NCBI RefSeq assembly: GCF_003003095.1
Contig: NZ_PVTT01000002.1
Location: forward strand, 1,037,501 to 1,101,500
Source: Hasllibacter halocynthiae
GTDB taxonomy: Bacteria > Pseudomonadota > Alphaproteobacteria > Rhodobacterales > Rhodobacteraceae
Reading direction: 5' to 3'
Length of the DNA: 64,000 nucleotides
Part shown: positions 9,839 to 17,852 of the stretch, one piece after another
Layout: every line of letters begins with the position of its first letter
How positions within the stretch are numbered: the stretch's first letter is position 1
The notes under the pieces: generated by a model
Told to the model about the DNA's origin: nothing
Databases searched by the model: none
Seen by the model: only the letters and a program-made list of their open reading frames with translations
Translations under genes and position numbers: made by a program

Positions 9839-10791
9839 GTCAGGACGAACGCGACGTAGAGGACGTAGAGCGCCGTCAGTATGCCCCCGGTGGCCCGCCC
9901 CATGTCCCGCCTGCCGAAGACGAAGGGCACCAGCACCAGGGACGCCCCCGCCATGACCCACAGATCCGAGCGTAGGACCTGCGGATCCACCGGGATCGGC
10001 CCGACCAGCGAGGCGACGCCGATGATCGCCAGGAGGTTGAACATGTTCGACCCGATGACGTTGCCCAGCGCCACGTCAACTTGTCTGCGATGTGCGGCGG
10101 AGATGGTGGTCGCCAATTCGGGCAGGGAGGTCCCGAGGGCCACCAGCGTGAGCCCGATCACCTCGTCGGAGAAGCCGAAGGAGCGCGCGATGCCCGAGGC
10201 GCCGTCCACGAGGAGGTTCGCGCCGATCGGCAGGGCGACGAGGCCGATCGCCAGCGCGCCGAGGATCTTCGGCCAGCCGAGCGAGGGGTCCGCGCCCTCG
10301 ACCTCCTCCTCGTGGTCCTCGGCCGCGCGGTGGGCGGCCGCCGCGGCGCGGTAGGCCCAGAGCAGCATCGCCGCCAGCCCGGCCAGGAGGATCAGCCCGT
10401 GCCACCAGGTGAACGGGCCGAAGAAGGCCAGCAGGATGAACAGCGCCGTCGCCGCCAGCATCTGCACGTAGGAGCGGCGGGTGTCGAACCCTGAGGTGGC
10501 GAGGCCCGTCATCAGCGCCGGCACCCCCAGGACCAGGAGGACGTTCGCCGTGTTCGAGCCGACGACGTTGCCGAGCGCCAGCCCGGCCACCCCGTCCAGG
10601 ATCGCCTGGATCGAGATCAGCAGCTCGGGCGCGGAGGTGCCGAAGGCCACGATCGTGAGCGACACGATCAGCGCCGGCACCCCGAGCCGCAGCGAGAGGT
10701 TCACCGCCCCCTTCACGAGAAAGTCGCCCCCCACCAGCAGAAGGGCGAGGCCGCCCCCGACCATGACCCAGTCGAGGATCACGCGCGGCAT
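9835..10791 (-). CDS. CaCA family calcium/sodium antiporter (YrbG-like)
   Basis: This 318-aa inner-membrane exchanger has ten predicted helices in two inverted halves. The two alpha repeats are clear: VAFGTSAPELLISIQA and VALGTSLPELATTISA. Each carries the ion-binding Pro-Glu, and each half has a GNVVGSN / GNVIGSN motif. An acidic cytosolic loop (EDHEEEVEGAD) separates the halves, as in YrbG and archaeal NCX. The start ATG at 10791 lies inside the end of the small zinc-finger gene (13-base overlap). The stop overlaps the SDR start. Calcium is the usual ion of this family; transport direction is unknown. Confidence 0.9.
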   Translation of the reverse strand: MPRVILDWVMVGGGLALLLVGGDFLVKGAVNLSLRLGVPALIVSLTIVAFGTSAPELLISIQAILDGVAGLALGNVVGSNTANVLLVLGVPALMTGLATSGFDTRRSYVQMLAATALFILLAFFGPFTWWHGLILLAGLAAMLLWAYRAAAAAHRAAEDHEEEVEGADPSLGWPKILGALAIGLVALPIGANLLVDGASGIARSFGFSDEVIGLTLVALGTSLPELATTISAAHRRQVDVALGNVIGSNMFNLLAIIGVASLVGPIPVDPQVLRSDLWVMAGASLVLVPFVFGRRDMGRATGGILTALYVLYVAFVLT

Positions 10792-10934
10792 CCGCAGCCG
10801 GCGTCGCCGATGCGCAAGCGCCCGCATCCGCGGCAGCGACCGACGCGCCTGACGCCGCGCCCCGGCACCCAGATCCGGCCCCACATCGCCATGAGCGCCA
10901 TGAACACCAGAAAGAGGGTGACGATCTTCAGCAC
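10779..10934 (-). CDS. 51-aa membrane-anchored CxxC/CxC zinc-finger-like protein
   Basis: This small gene lies between the S49 peptidase and the CaCA exchanger. It starts at GTG 10934, one base after the peptidase stop (TGA-C-GTG), and ends at TGA 10779-10781 inside the exchanger's first codons. The product has one N-terminal hydrophobic helix (about residues 1-18, rich in L, V, F and M). An Arg-rich linker follows, then CRGC and CGC near residues 34-37 and 47-49, a plausible zinc-binding knuckle. I recall similar tiny proteins (membrane helix plus CPxCG...GxGPC) next to S49 peptidases in other Rhodobacteraceae, so it is probably a real conserved gene. Its function is unknown. Confidence 0.75.
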   Translation of the reverse strand: MLKIVTLFLVFMALMAMWGRIWVPGRGVRRVGRCRGCGRLRIGDAGCGCRA

Positions 10935-10935
10935 G

Positions 10936-11742
10936 TCAGAGGCCGAACCGCGCGAGCATCGCGCGTTCCGCCAGCATCGCGTCGAGCCGGCCGGCCGCCC
11001 CGTCCGCGAGGCCCGCGCCGAAGCGCCGCAGGAAGGGCCGGCGCTGGCCGTAGCGGCGGAAGCGGATGTCCTTGCCGTAGAGCGCGCGCATCTTCGGCTC
11101 CAGATGGGCGACGCCGTCGGTCAGCCCGACCGCATGGGCGGTCTCGCCGACCCATATCTCGCCCGTGAAGAGGCGCGGATCGTCCGACAGGCGGGCGCCG
11201 CGGCGGGCCTTCACGTGCGCGATGAAGCTCTGGTGGATCTGCTCGAGAAGCTCGCGCAGGCGGGCGACGTCCTGGGGGTCCTCCGGCCGGAACGGGTCCA
11301 GCTTGGACTTCGACTCGCCGGCGGTGTGGACGCGCCGCTCGATGCCGTAGCGTCCGATCAGCCCCTCCAAGCCGAAACCCGCCGAGATCACCCCGATGGA
11401 CCCGGTGATGCTGCTGGCGTCGGTCCAGATGTCGTCCGCGGCGCAGGCCAGCCAGTAGCCGCCCGAGGCGGCGACGTCCTCGACGAAGGCATGGACGGGA
11501 ACGCCGTGCTTCTCCGAGAGGCGCCGGATGCGCGCGCCGATCAGCGACGACTGGACCGGGCTGCCCCCGGGCGAGTTGATCTGCAGCGCCACGGCCTTCG
11601 GTTTGCCCTTCGCGAACGCCCGCTCGAGCACCGGCCCGATCCCGGCGTCGTTCAGGGTGCCGCGCGTGCCCTGCGCGATGGCCCCCGAAAGGCGCACGAC
11701 CGCGACGATGGGCTTTGGGGCGGCGAACGGGTTCCAGCGCAT
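10936..11742 (-). CDS. S49 family serine peptidase (SppA/SohB-like)
   Basis: This 268-aa single-domain peptidase is related to signal peptide peptidase A. INSPGGSP (about residues 56-62) forms the oxyanion region. Ser93 in AASGGYW is the predicted nucleophile, and a lysine in ESKSKLD (145 or 147) is the predicted base, about 52-54 residues later as in Bacillus SppA. SITGSIGVI is also conserved. There is no N-terminal membrane anchor, unlike classical SppA, so it may act in the cytosol or be held at the membrane by a partner. The 51-aa membrane protein encoded one base downstream is an obvious candidate, though that is inference. Confidence 0.88.
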   Translation of the reverse strand: MRWNPFAAPKPIVAVVRLSGAIAQGTRGTLNDAGIGPVLERAFAKGKPKAVALQINSPGGSPVQSSLIGARIRRLSEKHGVPVHAFVEDVAASGGYWLACAADDIWTDASSITGSIGVISAGFGLEGLIGRYGIERRVHTAGESKSKLDPFRPEDPQDVARLRELLEQIHQSFIAHVKARRGARLSDDPRLFTGEIWVGETAHAVGLTDGVAHLEPKMRALYGKDIRFRRYGQRRPFLRRFGAGLADGAAGRLDAMLAERAMLARFGL

Positions 11743-11829
11743 GGCCCCGGACTAGGCCGGGGGCGGAGGGGCCGCAAGGCGCGCCGACCCCCGCTTTCGC
11801 CCACCCGCGCGCCGTCCTACACCCACCCC

Positions 11830-12477
11830 ATGAAGTGGAACCTCCCCAACGTCCTGACCTTCGGCCGGCTCGTCGCGGCGCCGGCGCTGCCGCTGGCCTA
11901 CGTCCTCCTCCCGGCGCCCTGGGCGGACCTCGTGGGGCTGATCCTCTTCTCGGCGGCCGCGATCACGGACTACGTCGACGGTCAGCTCGCCCGCCGCTGG
12001 GGTCAGGTCAGCCGTTTCGGCGCCATGCTGGACCCGATCGCGGACAAGGCGATGGTGGTGACGGCCGTCGCGATCCTCTTCGGCCTCTACGGGCTAGACC
12101 TCGCCATCGTGGTCCCCGCGACCCTGATCCTCTTCCGCGAGGTTTTCGTCTCCGGCCTGCGCGAGTTCCTCGGCGCGGATGCCGGCAAGCTGGCGGTCAC
12201 GCGGCTGGCCAAGTGGAAGACGACCGCGCAGCTCGTCTCGATCGGGTTCCTCCTCGCCGCCCGCATGTTCGAGGGCGCGCTCGGCCTTCAGATCGACGCG
12301 GCCGAGGCGCGCGGCGCGCTGGAGGAGCTGCCCTTCCTCGTCGACGCGACGGCATGGCTGGCGACGGCGACGTTCTGGATCGGCCTCGCCCTCTTCTGGG
12401 TGGCGGGCATCCTGACCGCGGTCACCGGCTGGGACTACTTCGCCAAGGCCCGCCCCTTCCTGACGGAGGCACCATGA
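11830..12477 (+). CDS. pgsA: CDP-diacylglycerol-glycerol-3-phosphate 3-phosphatidyltransferase
   Basis: This 215-aa integral membrane enzyme makes phosphatidylglycerol phosphate from CDP-diacylglycerol and glycerol-3-phosphate. The CDP-alcohol phosphotransferase signature D-G-x2-A-R-x8-G-x3-D-x3-D is exact (DGQLARRWGQVSRFGAMLDPIADK). The N-terminal MKWNLPNVLTFGRL is typical of PgsA, and about five hydrophobic helices are visible. The start at 11830 fits the family. The stop overlaps the moaD start (ATGA). The pgsA-moaD-moaE order is common in alphaproteobacteria. Confidence 0.93.
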   Translation: MKWNLPNVLTFGRLVAAPALPLAYVLLPAPWADLVGLILFSAAAITDYVDGQLARRWGQVSRFGAMLDPIADKAMVVTAVAILFGLYGLDLAIVVPATLILFREVFVSGLREFLGADAGKLAVTRLAKWKTTAQLVSIGFLLAARMFEGALGLQIDAAEARGALEELPFLVDATAWLATATFWIGLALFWVAGILTAVTGWDYFAKARPFLTEAP

Positions 12478-12719
12478 GGATCCTCTACTTCGCCTGGCTG
12501 CGCGAGCGGATCGGAATCTCGTCGGAGGAGGTCGAGACCGCCGCCCCGACGCCCGCCGCCCTCGTCGAGGAACTGCGCGCGCGCGAGCCGCGCTATGCCG
12601 CCGCCTTCGCCGACACGAAGGCGGTCCGCGTCGCCGTGGACCAGGAGATGCGCGGCTGGGACGCCGACCTCGCCGGCGCGCGGGAGGTGGCGTTCTTCCC
12701 GCCGATGACGGGCGGCTAG
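12474..12719 (+). CDS. moaD: molybdopterin synthase sulfur carrier subunit
   Basis: This 81-aa ubiquitin-fold protein ends in the essential Gly-Gly, whose thiocarboxylate donates sulfur to precursor Z. It starts MRILYFAWLRERIG, the typical beta-grasp N-terminus, and has FFPPMTGG at the end. It overlaps pgsA by four bases and is followed three bases later by moaE, its partner subunit. Confidence 0.93.
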   Translation: MRILYFAWLRERIGISSEEVETAAPTPAALVEELRAREPRYAAAFADTKAVRVAVDQEMRGWDADLAGAREVAFFPPMTGG

Positions 12720-12721
12720 AG

Positions 12722-13156
12722 ATGGCGATCGAGGTCCGCGTCCAGCGCGAGCCGTTCGATCCGGCGGCGCTGCTGCCCGCAGGCGACGGCGCGGCGGGGG
12801 CCGCCGTCCTCTTCGCGGGGCAGGTGCGGGCCGATGACGGCCTCTCGGAGATGGAGATCGAGCACTGGCCCGGGGTGACGGAGGAGAGGCTGCGCCTCTT
12901 CGCCGCCGAGGCGGCCGAGCGGTTCGGCCTGCTGCGCGCCTGCATCGTGCATCGCCACGGCCCCCTGCGCCCGGGCGAGACGATCATGGCCGTCGCCTGC
13001 ACGGCGCCGCATCGCCGCGCGGCCTTCGACGGGGCCGCCTTCCTGATGGACTGGCTGAAGTCCCGCGCGCCCTTCTGGAAGAAGGAGCGGGGTCCCTGGG
13101 GCGAGCGATGGGTCGAGGCCGCCCCGGAGGACGAGGACGCGCTGGGGCGCTGGTGA
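12722..13156 (+). CDS. moaE: molybdopterin synthase catalytic subunit
   Basis: This 144-aa large subunit of molybdopterin synthase binds the C-terminus of MoaD and inserts two sulfurs into cyclic pyranopterin monophosphate. The motifs include VLFAGQVR near the N-terminus, HRHGPLRPGE, HRRAAFDGAAFLMDWLKSRAPFWKKE with the catalytic lysines, and a tryptophan-rich tail. Length is normal. It is the last gene of the pgsA-moaD-moaE unit. A palindrome lies just downstream. Confidence 0.95.
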   Translation: MAIEVRVQREPFDPAALLPAGDGAAGAAVLFAGQVRADDGLSEMEIEHWPGVTEERLRLFAAEAAERFGLLRACIVHRHGPLRPGETIMAVACTAPHRRAAFDGAAFLMDWLKSRAPFWKKERGPWGERWVEAAPEDEDALGRW

Positions 13157-13162
13157 CGGGCG

Positions 13163-13196
13163 GTTGCCCATGGGCAACACGTTAACAATGGGTTAG
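13163..13196. promoter_or_regulatory. perfect 16-bp palindrome followed by a CtrA-like box, between convergent genes
   Basis: GTTGCCCATGGGCAAC (13163-13178) is a perfect palindrome that can form a short hairpin on either strand. It lies between the end of moaE and the end of the minus-strand coiled-coil gene, so a bidirectional terminator is possible, but there is no T run. Immediately after comes TTAA-N7-TTAG (13182-13196), close to the CtrA consensus although no start codon is near. Confidence 0.35.
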
Positions 13197-13212
13197 CGGG
13201 CTGGGCAGCGGG

Positions 13213-13539
13213 TCAGCCCGCGCTCACCCGCTCGATGTAGGCGCGCAGCTCGGACGCCTCGGCGCGGGCGTCGCGCAGCCCCTCCATGGCGGCCCGCAGC
13301 TCGGCCTCGGTCTGCTGGGCGCGGCTCTGCAGCTCGGCCTCGCGCTGCTGGTAGTAGGCGACGGCCTCGTCGCGCTGCTCCTCGGCCTCGTGGACCTGCT
13401 GGGCCAGGCGGTCGAGCTCGCCGATGTCGGCCTTCGTCACCCGCGTGAACCGGTTCAAGAGCCACGAGACGAACCATCCCAGCGCGAAGGCCACGAAGAG
13501 GATGATCGCGGTCGCGACGATGAACTCCGTGCGGTTCAT
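13213..13539 (-). CDS. membrane-anchored coiled-coil protein of unknown function
   Basis: This 108-aa protein has one N-terminal transmembrane helix (about residues 7-28, IVATAIILFVAFALGWFVSWLL) followed by a long heptad-rich helix full of Glu, Gln, Arg and Ala. I do not recognise a named family. The start ATG at 13539 overlaps the stop of the large OmpA-family gene by four bases and sits behind GGAGGAGG, so the two are made together. A role as an envelope scaffold or partner of that protein is inference. Confidence 0.75.
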   Translation of the reverse strand: MNRTEFIVATAIILFVAFALGWFVSWLLNRFTRVTKADIGELDRLAQQVHEAEEQRDEAVAYYQQREAELQSRAQQTEAELRAAMEGLRDARAEASELRAYIERVSAG

Positions 13540-15434
13540 TCCGCCTCCTCCTCCTGATCCTCTTCGGGGGCGCCGACCTCTGGCGGGCCTGCTGCGTCCT
13601 CCTCCTCCTCGCCGTCCTCGCCTGCGTCGTCCCGCGCGCCCTCGAGGGGGAGGAGGCCGAAGACGATGCGGCGGTTCTCCTCCCGGCCCTCGGCGGTCTC
13701 GTTGTCCGCGAGGGGGTCGGTCTCGCCGTAGCCTTGCGCGACCAGCTCGGCGTTGACCACCCGCCGCTGGAGGAGGGCGTCGACCACGGCGTCCGCACGC
13801 TCCTGGCTGAGCTCTAGGTTCATCTCCTCGCGGCCCTGGCTGTCCGTGTGGCCCGCCACCTCGAGGCGCATGGGCGGACAGCCGCCGATGATCTCGGCGA
13901 TCTCGCCCAGGGTGCGGATGCCGCCCGGCTCGATGTCGTCGCTGCCGGGGGCGAAGGTGATCTTGCGCGCCTCGTTGGCGGTCCGGATGCGGGCGAGGCA
14001 TTCCTCGGGCGTGGGAAGGGCGGCGGCGGGGTCCAGCGCCTCGACGTACTCGACCGCGATCTCGAAGTCGCCGCGCCCGAGACGCTCGGCCAGAAGGGCA
14101 GCGATGCGCTCGCGCGTGCTGGCGTCCCCCGTGCGGCCCGAGACGGAGAGCCCGTCCTCCGTCACCTCCAGGGCGCCCGAATCGAGCATCCCCAGCGCGT
14201 CGATCCCGGCCAGCACCCGCATCGGCCATCCCGCCGGCAGGTCCTCGGCCACCCGCACCCCGAACTCGACCCCGGTGCCGAGGCGCGCCTGCGCCAAGGT
14301 GCGCGCCGTCTCCCGCGCGCGGGCGTCCGGCAGCACGCCGGTGACGCGGGCGGCGCCCTCCTCGTCCAGGGTGGCGATGATGCGGGCGATGGTCGGCGGC
14401 GCGTTCGGATCGACGGCGACGGGCAGCGTCGCCGTCAGCTCGAACACCGGCGGCAGCGCCTGCTCGAGCCGTCCGACCACCGCGTCGAAGGCCGCCCGGT
14501 CGGTGCCCTCGGGCGCGGTCAGCGCGACCGCGCCGTCGGCGAAGGTCGCCTCGCCGCCGCCGAGGTCGCCCAGGGCGCGGATGGTCATCGCCACGGCCTC
14601 GCCCCAGCGGGGCGAAGGGCGCCCGAGCGCGAGCGTGCAGTCGACCCGCCCCTCGGCGCCCATCGAGGCTGCGGCCTCGCGGATCGCGGCCACGTCGCCC
14701 TCGTCGCCCGCCGAGCAGGCGTCGAAGCGCGCCCCGCCCGCGTCCTTCGAGAAGCGCAGCACGAACGGCGTGACCACGGGGCGGGGCGCGGTGACGCCCA
14801 GCACGAGCCGCACGCCGCCCGGGACGGCGGCGTTCAGCGCCCGCTCGGCGGCCTGGCGCTCGCGCTCGGAAGGGGCGGCGGCGGTGACGGCAACCCGGTC
14901 GGCGGAGACGGAGACCTTGGATCGGTCGAGGCGTCCGACCGCTTCCACCGCGAAGCCCAGCGCCGCGTCCCAGCCGGAGGGGGCGGGCCAGTCCGCCGTC
15001 TGCAGAAGGTCCGCGACCGGATCGCCCGTCGCGTCGCCGATGGCCGCGAGGAGCGCCTCGCGGTCCTCGCCCGCCGGAACGAGGCCGATCAGCGAGACGC
15101 CCGAGGCGTTGCGCAGCATCTCGACGGCGAAGCGGGGGGCGGGGATGGCGGCGGCGTCGGCCACGTCGAGCATGTCGACGACGCGGGCGCTGTCCACCAC
15201 CTGCCCCGCGACCGTGAGCGCGCGGAAGCGGCGGGCCTCCGTGGGGGCGGTGCCGGTCAGGACGACCTGAAGCCCGTCGGTCGCCACCTCGGCGAAGTCG
15301 ATCTCCGAGAGGAGGAGGGCGCGGCGCACGTCCTCGGCGGAGCGCGCCTCGATGGTCCGCGCGAGGACGGCCGCCGCGCCGAAGGAGGCCGCGAGGGCGA
15401 TCAGGAGCGCGGCGATGACGGGGAGCTGTCTCAT
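13536..15434 (-). CDS. large OmpA-family periplasmic protein with BON-like repeats
   Basis: This 632-aa envelope protein has an N-terminal hydrophobic signal or anchor (residues about 5-24). A long middle part consists of repeated alpha/beta units with the pattern V-x-L-T-G-x-x-P and A-R-x-L. These resemble BON-type repeats and each ends in phrases such as VTGVLPDARAR or LTGTAPTEARR. The C-terminal OmpA peptidoglycan-binding domain is clear (ITFAPGSDDI, LEVAGHTDSQGREEMNLELSQERADAV, GYGETDP, ENRRIVF). It should tether the envelope to peptidoglycan. The very C-terminus is a Glu/Asp-rich tail of about 30 residues, unusual after an OmpA domain. The gene is followed by the coupled coiled-coil membrane protein. 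Confidence 0.85.
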   Translation of the reverse strand: MRQLPVIAALLIALAASFGAAAVLARTIEARSAEDVRRALLLSEIDFAEVATDGLQVVLTGTAPTEARRFRALTVAGQVVDSARVVDMLDVADAAAIPAPRFAVEMLRNASGVSLIGLVPAGEDREALLAAIGDATGDPVADLLQTADWPAPSGWDAALGFAVEAVGRLDRSKVSVSADRVAVTAAAPSERERQAAERALNAAVPGGVRLVLGVTAPRPVVTPFVLRFSKDAGGARFDACSAGDEGDVAAIREAAASMGAEGRVDCTLALGRPSPRWGEAVAMTIRALGDLGGGEATFADGAVALTAPEGTDRAAFDAVVGRLEQALPPVFELTATLPVAVDPNAPPTIARIIATLDEEGAARVTGVLPDARARETARTLAQARLGTGVEFGVRVAEDLPAGWPMRVLAGIDALGMLDSGALEVTEDGLSVSGRTGDASTRERIAALLAERLGRGDFEIAVEYVEALDPAAALPTPEECLARIRTANEARKITFAPGSDDIEPGGIRTLGEIAEIIGGCPPMRLEVAGHTDSQGREEMNLELSQERADAVVDALLQRRVVNAELVAQGYGETDPLADNETAEGREENRRIVFGLLPLEGARDDAGEDGEEEEDAAGPPEVGAPEEDQEEEAE

Positions 15435-15493
15435 GGGCGTCTGGGGTCCACCTTTGCGGGCGCGGTGCTAGCCGCCCGGGGGCGCGGGCGCAA

Positions 15494-16474
15494 TCACGCC
15501 GGCAGCGCCGCGGCGACGATCAGGCCGGCCCCGAGCGCGGCGGCGGGGATCAACCCTGCGTCGCGGTTCGACCGGAAGGCCCGGAGGGCGGAGGCGGGGT
15601 CCTCCTCGCGCAGGTTCCGCATCTGCCAGGCCATGTGCCAGCCCATCGCCCAGGGCCCCGCGAGGGCGAGGACGGCGGCGAGAGGGTTCAGCCCCGGCGG
15701 CAGCGCGAGGACGAGGGCGACGGCCAGCAGGATCACCGTCAGGGCAAGGAACCCCCTCAGCCAGCCGCGCGCGCGGGCCCCGAAGAGGCGGGCGGTGCTC
15801 TTCACGCCGATCAGGGCGTCGTCCTCGACGTCCTGCAGCGCGTAGATGGTGTCGTAGTAGAGCGTCCAGGCGATCCCCGCGGCGTAGAGGGCCACCGGCG
15901 CGGGCGAGAGCGTCCCGGCATGCGCCGCCCAGGCGAGGAGCGCGCCCCAGTTGAACGCGAGCCCGAGGAAGACCTGCGGCCACCAAGTGAAGCGCTTGGC
16001 GAAGGGGTAGACGCCCACGAGCCCCAGCGAGGCAATCCCGAGAAGGACCGCGAGCGGGTGGAAGGTCAGGAGGATCGCGAAGGCGACGAGCGCCTGCGCC
16101 CCCATCCAGAGGAGCGCGCCCCGCACCGTGACCTGCCCCGAGGGGATGGGCCGCGACCGGGTCCGCGCGACGGCCGCGTCGATCCGACGGTCGGTGACGT
16201 CGTTCCAGGTGCATCCCGCGCCCCGCATCAGGAAGGCCCCGAGGGCGCAGCCCGCCGCGATCCAGAGGTCGCCGGGCCGCGGGTCGCCCCCTGCCAGCAT
16301 CGCCAGGAGCAGCCCCCACCAGCAGGGAATCAGGAGGAGCCACGTCCCGATGGGCCGGTCCGCGCGCGAGAGGCGCAGGAAGGGACGCAGGGCAGGCGGG
16401 GCGAAGCGGTCGACCCAGTTGTCCGGCGGGGCGTCGGCGACGCTTCCCTCTGGCGGCGTTCCGGCCTCGGCCAT
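15494..16474 (-). CDS. ubiA: 4-hydroxybenzoate polyprenyltransferase
   Basis: This 326-aa integral membrane enzyme attaches the polyprenyl tail to 4-hydroxybenzoate in ubiquinone synthesis. Both Asp-rich prenyl diphosphate sites are present: NDVTDRRID (first) and YDTIYALQDVEDD (second). There are about eight hydrophobic helices. The ~60-residue N-terminus before the first helix is a little long, so the true start could be further in. Only 13 bases separate its ATG from the divergent rsmE ATG. The polyprenyl synthetase that makes its co-substrate is encoded at 48.3-49.3 kb. Confidence 0.92.
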   Translation of the reverse strand: MAEAGTPPEGSVADAPPDNWVDRFAPPALRPFLRLSRADRPIGTWLLLIPCWWGLLLAMLAGGDPRPGDLWIAAGCALGAFLMRGAGCTWNDVTDRRIDAAVARTRSRPIPSGQVTVRGALLWMGAQALVAFAILLTFHPLAVLLGIASLGLVGVYPFAKRFTWWPQVFLGLAFNWGALLAWAAHAGTLSPAPVALYAAGIAWTLYYDTIYALQDVEDDALIGVKSTARLFGARARGWLRGFLALTVILLAVALVLALPPGLNPLAAVLALAGPWAMGWHMAWQMRNLREEDPASALRAFRSNRDAGLIPAAALGAGLIVAAALPA

Positions 16475-16487
16475 ATCTGCGGCTCCG

Positions 16488-17225
16488 ATGGGACAGTTGC
16501 GCCTCTTCCTAGACCGGACCCTCGCGGAGGGCGAGGCGGTCGCCCTCGAGCCGCCCCAGGCGCACTGGCTGTTCAACGTGATGCGCGCGGGCGAGGGCGC
16601 CCCGGTCGAGGTGTTCGACGGCCGAACGGGGGTCTACGACGCCTCGGTCGCGAAGGCGGGCAGGAAGGGCGCGCTGCTCGTGGGCGCGCGGACCGGGCCC
16701 GTGGTGGTGCCGCCGGATCTCTGGCTGATGTTCGCGCCCGTCAAGAAGGCGCGCACGGACTTCATCGCGGAGAAGGCGACCGAGCTGGGCGCGCGCCGTA
16801 TCCTGCCCGTTCGGACGGACCACACGAACTCGGAACGGGTGCGGGCGGATCGGTTGCGCGGCCTCGCCGTTGAGGCGGCCGAGCAGTGCGGCGGCTCCTT
16901 CGTGCCCGAGGTCGCCGAGCTGGCGCCGCTGGCGAAGCTGCTGGAGGCATGGCCCACAGGCCGCGCCTTGGTGTTCTGCGACGAGACGGCGGCGGGCTTC
17001 GGCGGGCGCACCGAGCCGCCCGGCTGGGACAGGGTCCCGCCGGGCCCCGCGGCGGTGCTGATCGGGCCCGAAGGGGGCTTCTCGCCGCCCGAACGGGACC
17101 GCCTGCGCCGGATCGCCCATCCCGTCGGCCTCGGCCCCCGGGTCCTGCGCGCGGACACCGCCGCCGTCGCCGCGCTGACGCTCTGGCAGGCGCGGCACGG
17201 GGACTGGCAAGGGGACGGCACGTGA
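16488..17225 (+). CDS. rsmE: 16S rRNA (uracil(1498)-N(3))-methyltransferase
   Basis: This 245-aa SPOUT-class enzyme methylates U1498 in the 30S decoding centre with S-adenosylmethionine. The N-terminal PUA-like domain begins MGQLRLFLD. The catalytic knot carries VKKARTDFIAEKATELG, VLIGPEGGFSPPERD and LGPRVLRADTAAVAAL, which form the SAM pocket. Length is normal. The gene is divergent from ubiA and overlaps the next gene by four bases (GTGA). Confidence 0.95.
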   Translation: MGQLRLFLDRTLAEGEAVALEPPQAHWLFNVMRAGEGAPVEVFDGRTGVYDASVAKAGRKGALLVGARTGPVVVPPDLWLMFAPVKKARTDFIAEKATELGARRILPVRTDHTNSERVRADRLRGLAVEAAEQCGGSFVPEVAELAPLAKLLEAWPTGRALVFCDETAAGFGGRTEPPGWDRVPPGPAAVLIGPEGGFSPPERDRLRRIAHPVGLGPRVLRADTAAVAALTLWQARHGDWQGDGT

Positions 17226-17746
17226 TCCGGCCCGAGCTGCGCGATGCCCTCCGGCGCTGGCGCGAGGTGCTGGCGGGCGCCGCGCTCGCCGTGCTGGGCC
17301 TCTGGATGACGGCCGGGATCGACACCGCGCGCTGGCTGGGCTTCGCGGTCGCGCTGGGCGGGGGCGCGCTTGCGGTGGCGGGGCTGCGGCTGGGCCGGTT
17401 CCGCCGAGGCGGCGAGGGACCGGGGATCGTCAGCGTGGACGAGCGGCGGATCGCCTACATGGGTCCGCTGACGGGCGGGACGGCAGCGGTGGACGGCATC
17501 CGGCGCCTCGACCTCGACCCCTCGGCGCGGCCCGATCCGGCCTGGGTCGTCACCACGCGGGACGGCGCATTGCACATTCCCGTGACGGCGAAGGGGGCGG
17601 ACGCGCTCTACGATGCGTTCGCGGCGCTGCCGGGGATCGACACGGGCCGGATGCTCGCCGAGCTGGACAAGCGCGACGGGGCCGCCGTCGCGATATGGGA
17701 GCACCCGGACGAGGCCCGCGCCCGCCGCCGCCTGCCCGCGCACTGA
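17222..17746 (+). CDS. hypothetical membrane protein, coupled to rsmE
   Basis: This 174-aa protein of unknown function starts with GTG inside the rsmE stop. Two hydrophobic helices (about residues 16-34 and 38-56) are followed by a soluble domain with IVSVDERRIAYMGPLTGG and an Arg-rich C-terminus. The soluble part suggests a small beta-rich PH-like or YcxB-like domain, but I cannot assign it. Overlap with rsmE argues it is real. Confidence 0.7.
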   Translation: MIRPELRDALRRWREVLAGAALAVLGLWMTAGIDTARWLGFAVALGGGALAVAGLRLGRFRRGGEGPGIVSVDERRIAYMGPLTGGTAAVDGIRRLDLDPSARPDPAWVVTTRDGALHIPVTAKGADALYDAFAALPGIDTGRMLAELDKRDGAAVAIWEHPDEARARRRLPAH

Positions 17747-17792
17747 GCCCCCGGCGGGGCGGGGCGCCGAACCTCTTCCCCCGCTTCGTGCG

Positions 17793-17821
17793 TTGACAGC
17801 GCCCCCTCCCCGGAACAGGTC
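17793..17821 (+). promoter_or_regulatory. candidate gshA promoter (-35 TTGACA)
   Basis: A perfect -35 hexamer TTGACA (17793-17798) stands in the only non-coding gap before gshA, about 55 bases ahead of its start. At 17-base spacing the -10 position reads CAGGTC, a poor match. This is acceptable for Rhodobacteraceae, where -10 elements are often weak, but it makes the call uncertain. Confidence 0.3.
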
Positions 17822-17852
17822 CGGGGGACGCCCGGCGAGGAGGCCCGAAACG

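Noticed and set aside
9835-10884. Longer CaCA exchanger start at 10884
   Set aside because: The extra 31 residues are Arg-rich and overlap the small zinc-finger gene in another frame; the ATG at 10791 directly precedes the first membrane helix.
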